This document shows positions 58,972 to 64,000 of a stretch of 64,000 nucleotides of DNA, one piece after another. A model generated the notes under the pieces. That model searched no databases and was not told the DNA's origin. It saw only the letters and a list, made by a program, of their open reading frames with translations. The position numbers and the translations under genes were made by a program. Every line of letters starts with the position of its first letter. Position 1 is the stretch's first letter. This stretch comes from Notospermus geniculatus. Lineage: Eukaryota > Nemertea > Pilidiophora > Heteronemertea > Lineidae. The DNA is taken from positions 24,390-88,389 of the forward strand of contig NMRB01001632.1 in the NCBI GenBank assembly GCA_002633025.1. The letters run 5' to 3'.

Positions 58972-59150
58972 CCATGCATGGCCAGTCTGTCTCCAGAAAC
59001 CTTTCTGAGAACTCAAGGAGCATCTCATTCAGTTCTCACGTGATCCTTTCAGATCAGCTGAGAATATCAAGTGGTCGGGAATTGAACCTGTGACTTGTCG
59101 GCTTTGAGTCCAGCCGCCACCACTCTCACGCTCCCCATGAGCATGAGAGA
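58972..59150 (-). mobile_element. tRNA-derived SINE (family 2)
   Basis: On the minus strand: head gagagtggtggcggctggac, B box cacaggttcaattcccg, body gaatgagatgctccttgagt and aaggtttctggaga. Part of the head (ctctcacgctccccacgagc) is repeated at about 59201-59230. Confidence 0.75.
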
Positions 59151-60398
59151 CTTTTGCTATCCACATCTCTCGGCTTCGAGCCCGACAATCCAGCACTGCG
59201 CTCTCACGCTCCCCACGAGCATGAGAGCCTGCTGAACATCATGTTGCTGTTGGTGGCCGAGTTTTTGCCTTCTATCATAAAGGAATCAACCATAAAGGTT
59301 CAACTGACAAATTTAGCATTTTATAAATGTGGACAATATCCCTTTAAAACCCAACAGATTTGCATTCTGACGTTTCCATGTGATAGGCAAGACCCTTCTG
59401 CACATTCACTGCAAATTCTGTTGAATTCCGACTAGTTGATATTATGATACAAAAGGTCTGAATTAATGAGAACCCCACGAACGATGTGTGTTCAGGGTCA
59501 TCGGTGTACATTTGAATAGGCTGACGTACATTTGTACATGGAACACTAATTGTGCTGAAAATAGCTCAGTTATCGTCAGAAATGAAATTCAAAGCATCAT
59601 GTTGGCTGGTTCATGTACCTCTTCACCACAAAAAAAGTTGAAGCTCGTGCCTATTACGTAAAGCCAAAATTCAGGCAGTGAGAGACATCTGGTGGCAACA
59701 CAGGAAGTGTATCCCTCAGTAAGCTCATCGTTCGCAGTTAAACCTTTATGGTTGATTCCTTTATGCTTCTATCCACCGCAGTACTTCTATTCCACAATAA
59801 AACCACAACGGTTTGTCTTCTCCCTGATTCATCCTCCTCATTTTATGAATTATACAAAGAATATTTATGAATTGAATTTAAAATTCATAATTCTCAGATT
59901 GATTAGAATAGAAAATCAAAGTGGATTATCACATCTTTAGGAATAATTGATGAGGTTTCACCGATTGTGATGTGATTGGTTGGAAAAAGAAATTCATCCG
60001 TTTAAATCAGAGCCGCGTTTTGGTTCATAATGAGACATTGAATGGTGAATATCTTGTCAAACTTGACGTACATTGGTTGAATCTATGATTTAGAATGGAG
60101 CTTATAATTCAAAGAGTGTCGCGATAAGGAATATGATAACTTTTTTCTCCCCCAAGCTGATTCCAACTGATTTAAATGGACCGTCCTCTTGGGATCTCAT
60201 CTATAGAATATTCATGCTAGGGATTTGTCCAATTTGCATTCCATTTGATCCTGCATGTTGTAAAACTTTGAAAAGGCTTTGAGATGAAATTCTAGGAACT
60301 GAGGGCAAAGGGGAATGTCGTACCTTCTATATTCTAGTGACGTCAGCGATGCAACGGAACAGATGGACATCAAAACCTGAAGGAATGTCATCCACAGA

Positions 60399-60590
60399 GT
60401 GGGAGATTTTACTGCCGCTAGAGGCCACCACCAGTTCGCAATCCTAGAACGTCACGAAATAGTGACATCACAACCGTGACGTCAGGTCATTACAGCGTGC
60501 ATTTCTTCTCTGTGACGTCAAATTTCATGACGTCGGTTTTCTAGGACCGCTAACTGGTGGTGGCCTCTAACGGCTGTAAAGTCTACCATT
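60399..60590. mobile_element. MITE family C, copy 3
   Basis: gtgggagattttactgccgc then tagaggccaccaccagtt pairs with aactggtggtggcctctaac then ggctgtaaagtctaccatt; inward cctagaacgtca pairs with tgacgtcggttttctagg. Several gacgtca words lie in the centre. Confidence 0.9.
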
Positions 60591-61685
60591 GCCATCATGA
60601 TGCATAAACGACAAAGTTTATGGTCCCTTTAATTCGACTGTCCCTTTAAGTGGATTATTTGGACAAAACTTTTTCATCTCTGCGGCCCAACGGCTGGTGA
60701 GTCATATGTTTATCACCGTGAACCAAGTCCCTTCGCTACCGGTCGTGTCACATGTAGACCATAATCAACCTGGCAAAATAAATCCCAGCGCCCTCCCTGG
60801 GGTCCCATAATCATGAACCGCTTCCCCGTTATTACCCATATTACCCCTCTACCGGCACATCGCCAACGAAGGTGTTTGCACAGGCGAACAATTTACGACA
60901 AATTGCATTCCGTTGCCATGGTTACGGCCTGGTAATTGGTTTAGGTGACTTCGCCGTGTCTTCCGTCGTGTGTTTGTGCACGAGTCCTTGAAAGAGTCTG
61001 GGACGTGCTGCAAAAATATTGCTCCAAATTATCGTCAGAAATTGATATCGTCTTGGCGGGATTATGATTTGAGAAGAAAAACCAATATGTTTTTATTGCA
61101 TTTGTAGCCGTCGGGATTCGATCGGAAATCTTCAAAACGGGAGTTAGGAAATCCAACAGAAAAAGATAAATGTGCATCGCCGCGGGAAAATATTCGAAAA
61201 ATCTTGCTGACGGCTTCTCGATTGTTTAAGCCGCGTTAAGAATTTCATAAGAAGAATATATTCGGTCACCATGCAAAACGACCCCATTTTTTGCCCATTT
61301 TCTCCACATAACGACACCTTGGAGGCTAATTCAAGCCCTGACTTAAGTAACCATTACTTCTGGTGAATTCTGGAGAAATCATTGGTTCACAGCATTAAGA
61401 GCCCTCTAACTCCTCTCATTATAAAGAAATATGGCGTCTCCAGCCACTAAATTGCCGTGAATTCCCATCATGCCATTGGCGGAACATTTTTTTTCATTCC
61501 GAACCATTTCCACCTCCGCATACCGGGCCATCGATCTTTACAATGGTCGAGAAGAAGTGAAAGTTATCGGGCGGAGTGACAGGCGATGACGGTAGGTGTC
61601 GCTCCCTGAGGTCATGGGTGAAGGATTCGGGTATTCTCAATGAATCATCAGCGCGCCCACAGACAACCTGCACTGCCAAAGACAG

Positions 61686-61797
61686 TCATCGTCTCCATCA
61701 CATGAAGAATGAGACTGAACCCGGTACCTGAGAGGTGACAGGCACCGATGTTTGCACTGCACCACTCTGACAGCGCCATCTGGCGAACATTATCAGA
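61686..61797 (-). mobile_element. tRNA-derived SINE head (family 1)
   Basis: On the minus strand ctgtcagagtggtgcagtgc and accgggttcagtctcattc match the head of 29536-29765; the tail is absent. Confidence 0.65.
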
Positions 61798-63051
61798 CAT
61801 GCAGCAACTTGTAATTGAGAGGTCTAATAATAGGTTGAAAGATATCACTCCCCAAACAGCTCAACTCGCACTTCAAGCGTCTTCTACTAATGTTGTCATT
61901 AGCCGAGTTTATAGAGTTTCACACTTCGAGTGATGACCTGTTATTATCGGCTGGACCAGGGATGAGAGCTCAGTCAGACTCTTCAGGAGGTCAGGAAGAG
62001 ATGGGCATTGCTGTGCAGTTTCTTGTGATTGTACACCACTGACAGGCCAGCAAGTCCAACACACAATCAAACAGGTCTGTCATCACCAGGGTTCTTATTC
62101 ATAAAACTTTGGTCAGCCTATTACTTGCTGAAGTGCCCAGTTTGGGCCAACACCAACCAGTGACTTCAGAGAGCAGTCTTGACTGCGGCGTGAAGGGGAA
62201 AGGTTAGCACATCAAAAAGTCTCAGTGTGACGGGACCAGGGACGAAGGGGCTGGAAACTTGGTGAGTACATCCTACTAAAGCCAGACACAGTCTCATGAA
62301 TACTACAACCACCTTTGATGGCCAGTTAATGGAGGATTTTGGCACGAGTACAGCGAAGTTGGACGATGAGGTCCATTTTCTCTGCTTGTTATTCAAACAA
62401 ACCATCAACGTGTTAATGTTAACACCATTTATGACTCGTTGATAGCCTTACTTCTGGTTGTTAACGATAAATGAAGTAAGGAATTGATTAATAACTCAGC
62501 AACTTCATCTGGTCTCTTTGGGCTGAGAGCGTAGACCATGGCAAATATCCACTCCATTCTGGCAGGCTATTGGTCCGCTCGGTTTGTTGGCAAGTCAGAT
62601 CAAGGTACACTCAACTCTTCCACAGAGCGGAATTCTCCCCAGCTAACCTGTGCATCCTTCTGATTCACACTAAATTACCACTAAAATTGCCTCAAAATTT
62701 CTTTGAAATTCATGACAAACCGAAGTAATGGTCTGAAAATTGATTGCCAACTTGGCACCAGATTCCCTTGCCTTGTTGCCGTATCGCTGGCATGTAAATC
62801 GGGTACAACAGCCTGGAATAACTGTTGTATTACAATTGATGTAAGCTCTACACCAAGAATGATGCAATTGTTAAGACAAGAGAATACAAAGTGGCTAAAA
62901 CGAGCCATAAATTTTGCTTTTCTCTCCATGCGTCTGTTAATAACCCGATGAAACACCTTGTGCGGCTTGTTTCATCTGAGTGTTACATCTGCTGCATACA
63001 AATTGGCCTGGAGTGCGGAATGAAGTGTTTGACAAACAGACTGGTACATGT

Positions 63052-63700
63052 TCATCTGTTTACCAATAATGAAGTGGGGGTGATGGTAGAAATAGGAACA
63101 GCAAGTCTGGAAAAAGGAGAACATTCTGGGCTCTTCCAGCAGTGGGAGGGAGGGTTCCAGACCAGACACCAATTTAAGGAAATGTGGGTGATGGCAGAAG
63201 TAGGAACTGCAAGTCTTGAGTGGAAAAATCTTGGCTGTTCCAGCAGTGGAAGGGAGGGTTCCACGGCAGTCTCCATTTTGTTCACCAATAATGAAGTGGG
63301 GGTGATGGCAGAAATAGGAACAGCATGTCTGGAAAGAATAACATTCTGGGCTATTCCAGCAGTGGGAGGGAGGGTTCCAGACCCGACACCAATTTAAGGA
63401 AATGTGGGTGATGGCAGAAGTAGGAACTGCAAGTCTTGAGTGGAAAAATCTTGGCTGCTCCAGCAGTGGGAGGGAGGGTTCCACGGCAGTCTCCATTTTG
63501 TTCACCAATAATGAAGTGGGGGTAATGGCTGAAATAGGAACAGCATGTCTGGAAAGGATAACATTCTGGGCTATTCCAGCAGTGGGAGGGAGGGTTCCAG
63601 ACTCGACACCAATTTAAGGAAATGTGGGTGATGGCAGAAGTAGGAACTGCAAGTCTTGAGTGGAAAAATCTTAGCTGTTCCAGCAGTGGGAGGGAGGGTT
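63052..63700. repeat. 220-bp higher-order tandem array, about 3 copies
   Basis: accaataatgaagtgggggt starts at 63062, 63284 and 63504 (period 220-222). Each unit is itself two related halves of about 110 bases, both with gatggcagaa(a/g)taggaac and ccagcagtgggagggagggt then tcca. The lack of stop codons in the unit gives a 168-codon plus ORF and a 178-codon minus ORF, neither of them genes. Confidence 0.95.
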
Positions 63701-64000
63701 CCAGGGCAGAACGTCTTCAATCAATACCGTTTTGACCATCAATACCCATTCATTCCATAAATAGTTTGTTGTGAACTCTGACAGACTCAGTGATTGATGA
63801 AAGGGACGAGGTCTTCACTCACGTTCATCTCACTTGACGATGAATTCAGCCAATTTTCTCTATCAAGCCATTCATTGGAAGCTTGATGTGTTTATGACAG
63901 GGAACCTATCAGAATGTGATGGCTGGTCACAAACACCCAGAGGAATTGATTTCATTGAGGGTGTGATCCACAGCGGTCGTCTCAGAGTCGGGGAGTGTGG

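Larger units (their letters stand above)
37139..64000 (-). other. Presumed long 5' intron of the CELF gene (at least 26.9 kb)
   Basis: No RRM1 exon is recognisable in this stretch: there is no equivalent of GCAFLTYCAR, NRPIQVKPADSE or KLFVGQIP in any minus-strand frame I read. I infer one long intron that runs off the window. It contains three copies of MITE family C, three of family B, one of family A, foldbacks at 43.1 and 46.2 kb, SINEs and arrays, listed separately. A candidate alternative 5' exon near 43542 is a finding. The long pieces 40.2-42.0, 44.0-44.8, 45.1-46.2, 50.9-51.2, 59.5-60.4 and 62.0-63.0 kb show nothing I can name. Confidence 0.6.

Noticed and set aside
62891-63508. Overlapping ORFs of 168 (+) and 178 (-) codons
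   Set aside because: They are the 220-bp tandem unit read through on each strand; no domain, no codon bias, and the same peptide repeats with the DNA period.

Overview
This window is animal nuclear DNA, almost all of it intronic, and it carries part of one gene that I can support: a CELF-family (CUGBP/Elav-like, Bruno-like) RNA-binding protein of the CELF3/4/5/6 type on the minus strand. Seven coding exons with GT-AG splice sites and matching phases join into 276 consecutive residues. They encode the whole of RRM2 (RNP2 LFVGML, RNP1 KGCAFVKF) and nearly all of the Ala/Gln/Pro-rich linker that precedes RRM3. RRM1 must lie beyond the right edge (or in an exon I could not see), and RRM3 with the stop codon lies beyond the left edge. 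The expanded introns, abundant tRNA-derived SINEs, foldback MITE-like elements and recurring AGGTCA, ccatggtaac and taggcct words suggest a marine invertebrate, possibly a deuterostome such as an echinoderm or hemichordate; that lineage guess is weak. Layout along the plus strand, which is 3' to 5' for the gene: 1-4.0 kb holds four linker exons (221-316, 3192-3260, 3557-3688, 3818-3992). From 4.0 to 17.66 kb is one intron with foldback elements, a 75-bp and a 35-bp tandem array, and a 1.2-kb segment present twice around a single N. Exon 17665-17808 encodes the end of RRM2 and the start of the linker. From 17.8 to 35.2 kb is a 17.4-kb intron rich in tandem arrays and SINEs; its part nearest the exon carries a (TGTTAGTG)-like array when read in the gene's sense. 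Exons 35192-35271 and 37010-37138 encode the rest of RRM2. From 37.1 kb to the end no CELF exon is recognisable, and I treat the stretch as a very long 5' intron with MITEs, SINEs and arrays, including a 220-bp array at the right edge. No rRNA gene, intact tRNA gene, CRISPR, transposase or reverse transcriptase ORF was found. Short ORFs on both strands are mostly chance, or are repeat units lacking stop codons. Points most worth a second look: a UGUU-rich array a few hundred bases upstream of a CELF exon (possible autoregulation), a phase-compatible candidate alternative first exon at about 43.5 kb that would give an RRM1-less isoform, a possible plus-strand terminal exon at 17531-17641, several multi-copy MITE families, and duplications at Ns that look like assembly artefacts.
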